From Amycolatopsis japonica (GTDB taxonomy: Bacteria > Actinomycetota > Actinomycetes > Mycobacteriales > Pseudonocardiaceae), in assembly GCF_000732925.1 (NCBI RefSeq), contig NZ_CP008953.1:3534001-3598000 (forward strand): a DNA stretch of 64,000 nucleotides, read 5' to 3'. Below the pieces are notes generated by a model that saw only the letters and a list, made by a program, of their open reading frames with translations, made no database searches and was not told the origin of the DNA. Position numbers and translations under genes: made by a program. Shown here piece after piece: positions 1-8,545 of this stretch (position 1 is its first letter; each line of letters starts with the position of its first letter).

Positions 1-1
1 C

Positions 2-1774
2 GGGCCAATGTCCTACGAGGACGCACGGACGCTGCTCGGCGAGATCGCCGGAGAAGCCCGGTTGTCCGGCGAACCCGACGCCGTCCGCCGGGTGCTGGCC
101 TGCTGCGACGGCCTTCCGCTGGCGGTGCGGGCGGCGGGGACGAAACTGCTGCAGCGGCCTCGGCTGAGTGTCGCCGAGTTCGCGACCCGCCTGGAGAACG
201 AGCGGCTGCGCCTCGACGAACTCGCCGCCGGTGACCTGGCCGTCCGCCCGGTGCTCGCCGAAGCCCTCGCCGAGCTGCCGTCGCGACAACGGAACTCCCT
301 GCGGCTGCTCGGTTTTCCCGGCGCGACCGAAATCGCCGACTGGTTCGCGACGGCGATGCTGGGCCGTCCGTCCCGCGAGGCGGCGGAACTGCTCGACGAA
401 CTCGTGGACGACCACCTGCTCCACGCCGAACCGGATCAGGCGGGTTTCCTCCGGTACCGGCTGCCGGGGCTGACCCGGCTCGCGCTCCGGGAACCGCCGG
501 ATCCCGGAGCCCTCGAACGCGGGCTGACGGTGATGGCGGCGTTGGCCGAACACGCTTCCGCCGCGCTCGGCGCCGAGTACCCGCCCTCACGGCGCGATGA
601 CGTCCCGGCCGCTGTTTCGGACCGCGTCGCGGCCGACCCGAACGGATGGCGGGTCGCGGAAACCGCGAACCTCGCGCTCGCCGTCCGTACCGCGAAGAAC
701 CATGGCTGGACCGGGCTGGCCATGAGGCTGGCCGACGCCTACAGCGATCTCGTCGGTCCCCGGAAAGGCGGTTCCTCCGCCTGGCTCGGATTCGGCATCG
801 TGCGTGATCGTCTCGATGTCCCCGCGGAGGCCGAGAAACTGCTGAAGCTCGGGCACGCCCACGCCGACGCGGGGGATCTGGCCCGGGCGAGGACCTGTTT
901 CTTGTTGGCGGAGACCAGGTTCCGCTCCGTGGGTGATCATCCGGGCACCGGGTCCGCGCTCGTCGCGCTCGCCGACGTCGACGCGGATTCCGGCCGGGCC
1001 GGTGCGGCGGTCCACGCGCTGCGGGAGGCGCTGGACCTGTTGCGGGACTGCGGTGACCTCGCCGGGCAGGCGATGGCGTCGGCGCAGTTCGGCTCGCTGT
1101 GGGACGACCTCGGCGACTTCCGCCGGGCGAAGGAATGCTTCGACGCGAGCCTGCTGCTTTCGCTCCATTGTGAAGACGGGCAGCAACACGACAGGTCCGC
1201 CAAGCGGTACGCCGACGTCCTGCGACGGAACGGCCGCGTGGACGAGGCCGGCGCGCTGCTGACGAGCGCCCTGATCGGCACGCGCAGCTCGCGTGAACGC
1301 CACTGGGAGGCGCACGTCCTCCGGAGTCTTGGTGACCTCCACGCCAAAACCGGCGACGCGGGGGAGAGCGAACGATGCCTTTCGCGGTCGCTGGAACTCT
1401 TCGAGGACGTCGGGCACCGGCACGCCGCCGCCTACACGCATCGCAGCTTCGGCGAGTCCTTGCGCCTGGCGGGTGAACACGGCCGTGCCGCCGAACACCT
1501 GAGCCTGGCGATGAGTACGTTCCGCGAGCTCGGAGACCGCCGGGGCGGCGGATACGCCCTGCTCAGCTTCGGACGTCTACGGGCCGATGAAGGCATCGCG
1601 ACCGAAGCCGCCGAAGGGCTCCGAACCGCGGCGGGACTGTTCCGGGAGCTGGGATTCCCGGTGTGGGAACTACGTGCCCTCCAGGGCCTTTCTGCCGTCG
1701 ACGAGAGCGGACGCCAGCGGGATCGGGCTCGTGAAGCCTTGACGAAGATCCGCTTCGGAGTGACTCCGGCATAG
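2..1774 (+). CDS. AfsR/SARP-type NB-ARC and TPR regulator, 3' part
   Basis: The reading frame is open from the window edge, so the true start lies upstream. The methionine at position 8 is internal, because it falls inside the NB-ARC fold. Seen: the NB-ARC GLPLA motif (GLPLAVRAAG near residue 36 counted from position 8), then a winged-helix-like stretch, then a C-terminal half made of repeated TPR-like helices (for example AEKLLKLGHAHADAGDLARA, and AYTHRSFGESLRLAGEHGRA). This is the layout of the C-terminal two thirds of AfsR/SARP-family or LuxR-like STAND regulators, in which the NTPase is a switch and the TPRs sense ligand or partner. The DNA-binding domain would be upstream and is not visible. 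It is followed by a 350-bp gap with an inverted repeat. Family placement is good; target genes are unknown. Confidence 0.8.
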   Translation, partial: GPMSYEDARTLLGEIAGEARLSGEPDAVRRVLACCDGLPLAVRAAGTKLLQRPRLSVAEFATRLENERLRLDELAAGDLAVRPVLAEALAELPSRQRNSLRLLGFPGATEIADWFATAMLGRPSREAAELLDELVDDHLLHAEPDQAGFLRYRLPGLTRLALREPPDPGALERGLTVMAALAEHASAALGAEYPPSRRDDVPAAVSDRVAADPNGWRVAETANLALAVRTAKNHGWTGLAMRLADAYSDLVGPRKGGSSAWLGFGIVRDRLDVPAEAEKLLKLGHAHADAGDLARARTCFLLAETRFRSVGDHPGTGSALVALADVDADSGRAGAAVHALREALDLLRDCGDLAGQAMASAQFGSLWDDLGDFRRAKECFDASLLLSLHCEDGQQHDRSAKRYADVLRRNGRVDEAGALLTSALIGTRSSRERHWEAHVLRSLGDLHAKTGDAGESERCLSRSLELFEDVGHRHAAAYTHRSFGESLRLAGEHGRAAEHLSLAMSTFRELGDRRGGGYALLSFGRLRADEGIATEAAEGLRTAAGLFRELGFPVWELRALQGLSAVDESGRQRDRAREALTKIRFGVTPA

Positions 1775-2125
1775 CCCGGCGGAGGGTTCACGGCCGCGGC
1801 GTTTGGCGAAGTTATGGCGACGGTGTGTTGACTGCTGCTCATGTGAGCGGACTTCGCGCCGCCCCGAATTCGCGGAACTGGGGGTGGCGGCGCGTGCTCG
1901 TGGCCGGGTGACGCCTTCAGAGGGCAGGAGGCGTCACCCGGTTCGCAGAGCTGGGGTGTGTCTCAATCCGGAGTCGGCTGATCAGGTGAGGACACGCGCG
2001 CGCGTTTCTTTTCGGCCGGAGGCCTCGGAGTCGCGAAGGCGGGCCGCTGACACGGCTGAGTGAGTGGCCGGCTGATGCCGCGGCCCGGCTGCGGGACTCC
2101 GAAAGCGCGCCTCGAGAGACACTGC
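1775..2125. other. Intergenic gap between convergent genes
   Basis: No convincing gene: short open frames here lack codon bias and recognisable motifs. The only structure seen is the inverted repeat at 1904-1941. Confidence 0.6.
1904..1941. terminator. Inverted repeat, candidate bidirectional terminator
   Basis: Perfect 13-bp arms (CCGGGTGACGCCT at 1904-1916 and its complement at 1929-1941) enclose a 12-nt loop, between the convergent ends of the AfsR-like and esterase-family genes. There is no clear T-run, so termination is an inference from position. Confidence 0.5.
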
Positions 2126-3238
2126 CTAGCGGCGGACGTGCAGGATCGCGTCCGCGTCGTTCAGCATCCCTTGGTCGAGCGGGAAGTAACCCTGCCGCGG
2201 GGTGGGATCGGTCCGGACGCTCGCGGGCGGGACGTCGGAGGCGGGGAGCAGCCCCCAAGCCGTGGTGACGTGCTTCTGCAGGAACCCCTCGTAGGTGTCG
2301 GGCTCCGGCTCCGCGAGCGCGATGTCCTCGCTTCCGCCGAGGCTGGTCGCGACGAACGTGTAGCGGTCGCCGAGCAGCGGCGCCACCAGCGCGCCGGCGG
2401 GGAACCAGCTGGTCTCGGTGTCGGCGACCCGCATCGTGCTCGCCTGTCGCCGCAGGTGGAGGTTGTGGGCGAAGACCAGCGTCCGGCCGCGACCCGCTTC
2501 GGCGGCGCGGATGTCCAGCAGGTTCCGCGCCATGAAGGCGTCCCTGGCCGCGACGAGGGGCATGTAGCGCTCGTGCGGTTCGAGAGGCTCGGCGCATTGC
2601 CGGTGGTAACGCAGCAGATCGATCCCCGCCATGAGATGGATCTCCGCGCGCGACCACGCGTCCGATTCGGGCGCCCTGGAGCGAAGCGCGGTGAGCAGAT
2701 CGGCCGCGATCGCACGGAGGCGGTAGGCGTCGGCCGTGGCTCCGGGCGAGGAAGCCGCGTCCAAGACGGCTTCCTCGCGGCCCCACCGTTCGTCGTCGCC
2801 CGCCGGACCGGCGATGTCCACGTCCAGCCCGAGGAAGTCGCGGGCGTACTCGAGGTATCGCCGTGGGCTGGGCGCGGACGTGTTCTCGGTCTGGGTGTCG
2901 AAACCGTGGAATGTGAGGCGCTCCTCGGGAGGCCGGTTTTCGTTGTACTCGCGCATCCACGCGATCAGTCGCCTGTTCGCCTCAACGCCACCGAAGGCGT
3001 GTGAGAAGCCTTCGCTCATCGCGAGGTCGAGGGTTCCGGTGCCGTCTTGGACGTAGTCGTTCGCGGCCAGGGCGGCCACGCGATCGGTTTCGAGGGCGAT
3101 CGAGCGGAAGCCGCGCTCGACGAGCTGGGCGAACAGTTCGTTGCGGATCTCCGCGAAGACCGGGGTCGCGTGCGTCGGTTCGCCCAGGGCCAGCAGGTCG
3201 CAGGAGGGGGTGACGAAGTCTCGGATGTCTTGACTCAT
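2126..3238 (-). CDS. Erythromycin esterase family protein
   Basis: A protein of about 370 residues with the erythromycin-esterase fold signatures: LLALGEPTHATPVFAEIRNELF near the N-terminus, FRSIALETDR, RLTFHGFDTQ and GRTLVFAHNLHLRR, the last two carrying the conserved histidines. Ere enzymes hydrolyse the macrolactone ring of 14-membered macrolides, but many actinobacterial members have other or unknown substrates. The start at MSQDIRDF is chosen because the motifs begin just after it and the upstream extension is compositionally odd. No Shine-Dalgarno is visible. A TATGCT box 8 nt upstream of the ATG would fit a leaderless transcript. Resistance function is not proven. Confidence 0.85.
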   Translation of the reverse strand: MSQDIRDFVTPSCDLLALGEPTHATPVFAEIRNELFAQLVERGFRSIALETDRVAALAANDYVQDGTGTLDLAMSEGFSHAFGGVEANRRLIAWMREYNENRPPEERLTFHGFDTQTENTSAPSPRRYLEYARDFLGLDVDIAGPAGDDERWGREEAVLDAASSPGATADAYRLRAIAADLLTALRSRAPESDAWSRAEIHLMAGIDLLRYHRQCAEPLEPHERYMPLVAARDAFMARNLLDIRAAEAGRGRTLVFAHNLHLRRQASTMRVADTETSWFPAGALVAPLLGDRYTFVATSLGGSEDIALAEPEPDTYEGFLQKHVTTAWGLLPASDVPPASVRTDPTPRQGYFPLDQGMLNDADAILHVRR

Positions 3239-3505
3239 GAGATTCAAGCATATCGTTGATGTTCCGGTTGAAACTTGGCTCGATTTGGCCTGGGGATGTA
3301 GCGCGAAAGCTTCAAACCGCATGTCAGGTGTGATCTTGGCTCGCTCCCTCATAAGTACATGAAGGCCCCCTTCATTGCGCTAGACGCCAAGGTCTCGGCA
3401 AAGTCGTATAAGCGTTGGTCGGTGCGGGGGGGCGTGAGTGGCGTTTCGGACTCTATTGACGCGAAGGTCAAATGTGGCGTGTTCGCGGCCGGGGCCAGCG
3501 ATGGC

Positions 3506-3550
3506 GTGAAGGCTCCCTTCACCACGTCTAATGCGGTGAAGGGAGCCTTC
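3506..3550. repeat. Family-A nested palindrome
   Basis: Arm 1 GTGAAGGCTCCCTTCAC (3506-3522) and arm 2 GTGAAGGGAGCCTTC (3536-3550) are complementary, and each arm is itself a small palindrome GAAGG-NNN-CCTTC. The loop contains a TCTAA variant of the TAGA core. It closely resembles the copy at 26394-26442. Confidence 0.7.
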
Positions 3551-3566
3551 GGCCCTGGTCGAGCGC

Positions 3567-3616
3567 GGGTCGTGAGTGGCGTTTCGGGTTAGAACCCGAA
3601 ACGTCACTCACGACCC
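3567..3616. repeat. Family-D hairpin
   Basis: 24-bp arms with one mismatch (3567-3590 and 3593-3616) around a 2-nt loop. The stem core is CGTGAGTGGCGTTTCGGG. The same GTGAGTGGCGTTTCGG string occurs alone at about 3432-3447, so this is a repeated module. Confidence 0.65.
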
Positions 3617-3843
3617 CCACGCGAAGTGCGCAAGTCGGACACCGTCAGCGCAAAGGGCGTTCCTTATGGACGGTCGAGAAGGTGCCGGGCCACTGTGACG
3701 AGCCAGCTGTTGCCCACCTGACCAGCGGATCGGCGACTTTGCCGGGACCCTGGCGCTAGACGCAGTGAAGGGGGCCTTCATGTACTTAGGGAAGGAGGCC
3801 TTCACGCGCGCCCGCTGCGGCTGTGGGTCCCTGTCCCTCCCGA

Positions 3844-3898
3844 GTCCGTGAAGGCCTCCTTCACTACCTTCAGGGTAGGCAAGGAGGCCTTCACGGAC
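3844..3898. repeat. Family-A hairpin
   Basis: Perfect 18-bp arms GTCCGTGAAGGCCTCCTT (3844-3861) and complement (3881-3898), loop 19 nt. The stem is shared with the 47107-47163 unit. Confidence 0.7.
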
Positions 3899-4074
3899 CC
3901 GCACCGAAGGCTGCGACACCGCAAGAAATCCACGGACGAATAACTGGATCCCATTTCCTTCTTCCGCTATAAAGCTTTAAAGGACCCTTCGCGCGCGAAG
4001 GCGCTTCGCTTGCGAAGCAGCGTTTAAGATACGTGCGGGAGTGCAACTGATCAGCACTTGAGGTGAATTGCCGC

Positions 4075-4977
4075 GTGGCAATCACCGCGCGGCCGGAGTT
4101 CGGCCCTACTTTGTCCCGCATGGTTGAGAAGGATTCGACGGCGCGGACCCGGGAACTGGGCCACCGCATGAAGGCGTTCCGGCAGCGCAGGCACTTCAGC
4201 GGAGCCGACGTCAGCCGCCGTAACGGCTGGTTGCAGAGCAAGGTCACGAGGTGGGAACAAGGGCTGCGCGAGCTGTCCGTGGTGGACGCGGCGCTGTATC
4301 TCGCGACCTGCGGCGAGGCGGAGCCCGAACGCGATCTGCTGCTGGAACTGACCGAGCCCGGCGGCGACCTGTACTGGGTCCGGCCGTACTTCGACGAGCT
4401 CGTCGACCCGATGAAATCCCTGGAGATCCAAGAAAACCTCGCGCATACGCTGGTGCGCTACGAGTCGTTGACGCTCCCCGGCCTGCTGCAGACCGAACCG
4501 TACGCCCGCACCGCCTTCGAACTGATCGGCAACCGCGACCAGGCCCAGCTGGACCAGGTCGTCAACGCCCGGCTGGAACGGCAGCGGTTGCTGCGGCGGG
4601 ATCGTCCGCCGCGCTGCCGGTTCTTCGTGCACGAACGTGCCTTGCGGTCGGTCGTCGGCGGTCCCCGGATCATGCACGAACAACTGCTCCACCTCGTCCT
4701 GTCGGCGAACCTGCCCTATTGCTCCATTCGCATCGTCCCCGAAAGCGACGAAGTGGGCAGGGTGCTCGAGAATTCCTTCACCATCATGGAATTCACCGAA
4801 CATCCGGCGGTGGTGTACACGGATTCCTATGCGGCCGGAGTGTTCATCGACGACAGGGTGGCGGTCGAGGCCTATTATTCGCTCGTCGCGAGGTTGGAAA
4901 GCGATACCCTGACCGAGGAAAGATCACGGCAAATGCTCGCCGAATGGGCGGACCGGTACGACCGGATGGAGGAATGA
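4075..4977 (+). CDS. XRE-family regulator with DUF5753 domain
   Basis: An actinobacterial helix-turn-helix regulator of the usual length (about 300 aa). The N-terminal HTH is seen as LGHRMKAFRQRRHFSGADVS followed by LQSKVTRWEQG. The rest is the DUF5753 sensor-like domain, with LPGLLQTEPYARTAFE, RLERQRLL, FFVHERALRSVVGG and YTDSYAAGVFIDD, all family signatures. The GTG at 4075 is preceded at 9 nt by GAGGTG, a better ribosome site than the ATG at 4120 has. Members of this family often pair with a small DUF397 protein; none is seen here, so the regulon is unknown. A 70-bp gap separates it from the co-directional CYTH-CHAD gene. Confidence 0.85.
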   Translation: MAITARPEFGPTLSRMVEKDSTARTRELGHRMKAFRQRRHFSGADVSRRNGWLQSKVTRWEQGLRELSVVDAALYLATCGEAEPERDLLLELTEPGGDLYWVRPYFDELVDPMKSLEIQENLAHTLVRYESLTLPGLLQTEPYARTAFELIGNRDQAQLDQVVNARLERQRLLRRDRPPRCRFFVHERALRSVVGGPRIMHEQLLHLVLSANLPYCSIRIVPESDEVGRVLENSFTIMEFTEHPAVVYTDSYAAGVFIDDRVAVEAYYSLVARLESDTLTEERSRQMLAEWADRYDRMEE

Positions 4978-5047
4978 TCCGTCCGGGGTTTCCCGCCGCC
5001 TCCGCAGGGGGTAATCCTTCCGGGTAGCCGAGGAGAAGGAGTTCGTG

Positions 5048-6556
5048 GTGACGAAGACGCAGGGTGGTGCCCCGGTCGCCGAGGCGGAGATCGAGCGGAA
5101 GTACGACCTGGCGGCCGACAGGCCCATCCCGCCGCTGGTCCCGGCCGGTCCGGTGACGAACCAGGCCGATCCGAGGGTCGACGTCCTCGACGCCACGTAC
5201 TTCGACACCGCCGACTTCCGGCTCGCGCAGGCCGGCATCACGCTGCGGCGGAGGCTCGGCGGAAGCGACGAGGGCTGGCATCTCAAACTCCCGGTCGGCG
5301 AGGACAGGCGAGAGGAACTCCGCCTCCCGCTGGCGGGGAAACCGGACAAGGTGCCCGGCGCGCTGGCGAAGCTGGTCCGGGCGCATACGCTCGGCGCCAA
5401 ACTCGTCCAGGCCGCGCATCTGCGTACCGAGCGCACCTCGTACGCCTTGCTCGACGCCGACGGGCGTGAGCTCGCGACGCTGACCGACGACGTCGTCACC
5501 GGCGAGGCGGGCGGCGACAAGGCGCACCTCGACCGCTGGCGGGAGATCGAGATCGAACTCTCGCCCGGCGCCGACCCCGAACTGCTCCAAAGCCTGGAGC
5601 AAGCGGTCGTGGAAGGAGGCGCCGAGCGGTCGAGGTGGCCGTCGAAGCTCCGGCGGCTGACCGACGAGCTCGTCCCTCCGGCCAGGGGAGCTTCGGGCTC
5701 GGTACTGGCGGACTACCTCGCCGAGCAGCTGGACGCGCTGCGACGCAACGACATCGGGGTCCGCCGGGACGTCGAGGACGCGGTACACCAGATGCGCGTC
5801 GCGAGCAGGCGGCTGCGGAGCGCCTTGAAAACCTTCCGTCGCTCGCTGGACGCCGACGTCGCGGCCGGGCTCGCCGAGGAGCTCCGCTGGCTCGGCGGCG
5901 AACTCGGGCCGGCGAGGGACAGCGAGGTCATGGTCGCGCGCCTGCACGACGAGGTCAAGGCGCTCCCGGCCGAGCTGGTGCTGGGGAACGTCGAGCAGCT
6001 GATGACGCGCCACTTCGCACGCGAAGCCGAAGAGGCCAAGGCGCGTGCCATCCGGGCGCTCGACAGCAAGCGGTACACGAAGCTGTTGCAAGCACTGGAA
6101 AAGCTCGTAGGCAAACCGCGGAAGATCAAGGACGACAAGAAGGAACTGCGCAAGGCCGTCGCACGGTCGGGCCGGAAGCTCAGCAAGGCCGTGGCCGCGG
6201 CGAGCGAGCTCGAGCCCGGCGCGGAGCAGGACGCCGCCTTGCACGAGGCGCGCAAGAAGGCCAAGCGAGCCCGCTATGCGGCGGACGCGGTCCGGCCGGT
6301 GACCGGCAAGAAGCTTCGAAAATGGCGAAAGAACGTCAAGGCGGTGCAGAGCACGCTCGGCGAGCATCACGACATCGTGGTCAGCCGGGAGGTCCTGCGT
6401 CTCCTCGGCCTCCGTGCCTACGCCGAGAACGAAAACGCTTTCACCTACGGGCTTCTGCACGGTCGTTCGGTCGCCGTCGCCGACGCCGCGCACCGGCGCT
6501 TCGCCGGGGAATGGCAAAAGGTGGGTAAAGGTTCTCGTCCGAAATGGCTCAAATGA
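5048..6556 (+). CDS. CYTH and CHAD domain protein
   Basis: The N-terminal CYTH domain (about residues 8-210) shows the EIERKY signature of triphosphate-tunnel metalloenzymes. The C-terminal CHAD domain (about 220-495) is helical and rich in basic residues and conserved histidines (VHQMRVASRRLRSALKTFR, HEARKKAKRARYA, LGEHHDIVVS). CHAD domains bind polyphosphate, and CYTH domains hydrolyse or bind organic or inorganic triphosphates, so a role in polyphosphate or triphosphate metabolism is likely. The second of two tandem GTG codons (5048) is preferred because AAGGAG lies 7 nt upstream. It may be transcribed with the upstream XRE gene. Confidence 0.88.
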   Translation: MTKTQGGAPVAEAEIERKYDLAADRPIPPLVPAGPVTNQADPRVDVLDATYFDTADFRLAQAGITLRRRLGGSDEGWHLKLPVGEDRREELRLPLAGKPDKVPGALAKLVRAHTLGAKLVQAAHLRTERTSYALLDADGRELATLTDDVVTGEAGGDKAHLDRWREIEIELSPGADPELLQSLEQAVVEGGAERSRWPSKLRRLTDELVPPARGASGSVLADYLAEQLDALRRNDIGVRRDVEDAVHQMRVASRRLRSALKTFRRSLDADVAAGLAEELRWLGGELGPARDSEVMVARLHDEVKALPAELVLGNVEQLMTRHFAREAEEAKARAIRALDSKRYTKLLQALEKLVGKPRKIKDDKKELRKAVARSGRKLSKAVAAASELEPGAEQDAALHEARKKAKRARYAADAVRPVTGKKLRKWRKNVKAVQSTLGEHHDIVVSREVLRLLGLRAYAENENAFTYGLLHGRSVAVADAAHRRFAGEWQKVGKGSRPKWLK

Positions 6557-6630
6557 GGTAGCCCGGGTTGACCTGCCGCCGTCGCCGAGTAACGTCGAGG
6601 GAACTTGGTGGTCTGGAGAGAGGCGCCCCA

Positions 6631-6984
6631 ATGTTGCCTGGCCAGCGCGTACCCGGCGAAAAGCCGGACCTGGCCGTGAGCACCTGCCGCCGCAAGGACG
6701 GCGTCCTCATCCTCACCGCGGTGGGGGAGATCGACGCGGCGACCGTCGGACGCTTCCGCACCGAGCTCAGCGGTGCCTGCGTCAAGGGGAGGCACGTGAT
6801 CCTCGACCTTTCCGGCGTCGGTTTCCTCAGCTGTGCCGGGTTGCAGGCACTCGAAGAGGCCAACGCGGCGTCACCCCGATTCTCGGTGATCGTGAAGACC
6901 GCTTTGGTGTCACGGATTCTGGACGTCAGCGGGGTCGGAGCCGACCTCGACGTCCGGTGGGACGTCGAGGACGTGATGCTCTAG
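6631..6984 (+). CDS. STAS-domain anti-sigma factor antagonist-like protein
   Basis: A 117-residue single STAS domain (VLILTAVGEIDAATVGRF, then HVILDLSGVGFLSCAGL). STAS antagonists such as SpoIIAA/RsbV bind anti-sigma kinases and are switched off by phosphorylation of the serine in the DSSG loop. Here that loop reads S-C-A-G, so the phosphorylatable serine is replaced by cysteine and the preceding aspartate by serine. The protein may be constitutively active or regulated differently. The start has a strong GGAGAGAGG site. It converges with the next gene with a 4-bp overlap, and no sigma factor or kinase gene is adjacent. Confidence 0.85.
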   Translation: MLPGQRVPGEKPDLAVSTCRRKDGVLILTAVGEIDAATVGRFRTELSGACVKGRHVILDLSGVGFLSCAGLQALEEANAASPRFSVIVKTALVSRILDVSGVGADLDVRWDVEDVML

Positions 6985-8417
6985 TCGAGCTCGACCTCGT
7001 CGGCGGAGACGTCCGGCAGCAGGCCACGCCACCGCGGATTGCGCAGGCAGCCCGCGTCGGTCCAGCCGCCGAAGACGACCTCGCCGACGATGGTCGGCCG
7101 CGACCAGCGCGCGTCCCGAGCCTGTTTGTCCGGAACGGAATGGAACGGGGATGTCTTGCGCTCCAAGCGGAACAGCTGTTTGGAGAGTTCCTCCAGCTCG
7201 TCACCCGCGAAGCCGACACCGCAGTTTCCGATGTACTGCAAGCCGTCTTCGTGCGGGACGCCGAGCAACAGCGAGCTGAACGTGCCGGCCCGGCTGCCGC
7301 CACCCGGCCGCCAGCCGCCCAGTACCACTTGCTGCACCAGGGTTCCCGTGATGGAAAGCCATTCCCCGGTGCGCTTTCCGGGGTGGTACGCGGAGTCGGC
7401 CCGTTTGGCGACGACGCCGGCGAGTCCGTGTTCGCGAGCCGCCCTCGCGACCGCGCCACCGTCACCGAGGTAGTACCGGGGAACCTGCCAGTGCGGTCCG
7501 GCGAGCCCGAGTTCGTCGAGCAGTTCCCGTCGTTCGACATAGGGCGTCCCGACACACGAGCGGCCGTCGAGATGCACGAGATCGTTCACCAGGTAGAACG
7601 CCGGATACCGTGAGGTGAGCCGTTTGGCCGAGTTCTTCGTCGCCCGCGCGCGGTGCCCTAGCCCTTCCGCGCTCGGCTTGCCGCCGTCGAAGACGACGAT
7701 TTCCCCGTCGAGGAAGACTTCCGTGGCCCCGAGTTGTTCGCCGAGACCGCGGAATTCGGGATACAGCCCGGTGACGTCGTCGCCCGAATCGTCGTAGGCG
7801 GTGATCCGGCCCCCGGATACGCGGATCAGCGTGCGGCGCCCGGACCAGTCGAATTCGTAAGCCCATTCCGGGTCTTCGCCGGTCGACGGGAGACGGCCCG
7901 GTTTGGTCAGCATCGGGGCGAGGAAAGAGGGGAGTTCCTTCCGGCCGGGGTCGGCGGGGTCGAGCCGTTTGAGCAGCCAGCCGTTGTCCCGTCCGTCCTT
8001 CTTCACGTTGAGGAACAGGTATTTCCCGCGTGCCCGTGCGCCGTGGAAGACGACTTCGACCTTGTGGTCGTTGAAGTGCAGCGTTTCGTACCGGCCGGTG
8101 TCCCAGATGGTCATGGTGCCGCCGCCGTATTCGCCCGCCGGGATCTCGCCTTCGAAGGTGAGGTATTCCATCGGGTGGTCTTCGGTGTGCACGGCCAGGC
8201 GCTCCTGGTCGGGCGCCATCGGCAGGCCCTTCGGCACCGCCCAGGAGACGAGGACCCCGTCCCGTTCGAGGCGGATGTCCCAGTGCAGGCTGCTCGCGTG
8301 ATGTTCCTGGATGACGAAGAGATCGTCGGCCCCGGACTTCCCGTCGTGATCCGGCAGGGGTTCGGGAGTTCGCCCAGGTCTGCGCTTACGGCGGTATTCG
8401 CCGAGTTTCTCCGCCAT
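6981..8417 (-). CDS. LigD-like phosphoesterase with degenerate ATP-dependent ligase domain
   Basis: Two LigD modules are present. The N-terminal 3'-phosphoesterase module has its signature intact: HHASSLHWDIRLERDG, SWAVPKGLP, VHTEDHPMEY, GEIPAGEYGGGTM. The C-terminal half aligns with LigD ligase and OB domains (FLDGEIV, GVVAKRADSAYHPGKR, WRGLLPD). The motif-I lysine that forms the ligase-AMP adduct is missing: KWDG of active ligases reads D-W-S-G. In motif V the two lysines are replaced (WLSIT). The ligase half is therefore predicted to be inactive in nick sealing. Ku (17262) and a separate polymerase module (61505) complete the NHEJ-type set. A TTG upstream at 8456 is an alternative start; the ATG at 8417 is preferred. 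Confidence 0.85.
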   Translation of the reverse strand: MAEKLGEYRRKRRPGRTPEPLPDHDGKSGADDLFVIQEHHASSLHWDIRLERDGVLVSWAVPKGLPMAPDQERLAVHTEDHPMEYLTFEGEIPAGEYGGGTMTIWDTGRYETLHFNDHKVEVVFHGARARGKYLFLNVKKDGRDNGWLLKRLDPADPGRKELPSFLAPMLTKPGRLPSTGEDPEWAYEFDWSGRRTLIRVSGGRITAYDDSGDDVTGLYPEFRGLGEQLGATEVFLDGEIVVFDGGKPSAEGLGHRARATKNSAKRLTSRYPAFYLVNDLVHLDGRSCVGTPYVERRELLDELGLAGPHWQVPRYYLGDGGAVARAAREHGLAGVVAKRADSAYHPGKRTGEWLSITGTLVQQVVLGGWRPGGGSRAGTFSSLLLGVPHEDGLQYIGNCGVGFAGDELEELSKQLFRLERKTSPFHSVPDKQARDARWSRPTIVGEVVFGGWTDAGCLRNPRWRGLLPDVSADEVELD

Positions 8418-8483
8418 GGTCGGCCGGCGCACCCCTTTCCGGATCGGGTCACGCAAGCCTAGCGCCGTTCACCGTCCTTCCGT

Positions 8484-8536
8484 GCGCCGAAGGTCCCTTT
8501 TCCCACGGTAAAAGGAGGAAAAGGGACCTTCGGCGC
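8484..8536. terminator. Perfect 20-bp hairpin, candidate terminator of the ABC operon
   Basis: Arms 8484-8503 and GGAAAAGGGACCTTCGGCGC (8517-8536), loop 13 nt. It sits just downstream of the ABC exporter operon read on the minus strand. It carries the AAGG..CCTT core of the family-A palindromes. Confidence 0.7.
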
Positions 8537-8545
8537 CGATGTGGT

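Larger units (their letters stand above)
3353..3787. repeat. Composite long inverted repeat, MITE-like
   Basis: The left arm 3353-3406 and right arm 3734-3787 are reverse complements at about 46 of 54 positions. Both start with AAGTACATGAAGGCCCCCTT and both keep the core GCGCTAGACGC. The outer parts are the two halves of the compact unit seen intact at 19315-19371, so here the unit has been split or expanded around about 330 bp containing other palindromes. No transposase and no obvious target duplication is seen. Confidence 0.65.
3239..4074. other. Repeat-dense non-coding block
   Basis: More than 800 bp with no credible gene, between a divergent esterase-family gene and an XRE regulator gene. 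It is filled with nested palindromes: a 54-bp long-arm inverted repeat (3353-3406 with 3734-3787), a family-A unit (3506-3550), a family-D hairpin (3567-3616) and an 18-bp family-A hairpin (3844-3898). The last 170 bp before the XRE gene are more AT-rich and probably hold its promoter. Confidence 0.7.

Noticed and set aside
1803..2063. Small Arg-rich open frame as a gene
   Set aside because: No ribosome site and no recognisable motif; it crosses the inverted repeat at 1904-1941.
3359..3900. CRISPR array
   Set aside because: The repeats are palindromes of different families with irregular spacing. There are no uniform direct repeats with unique spacers and no cas genes.
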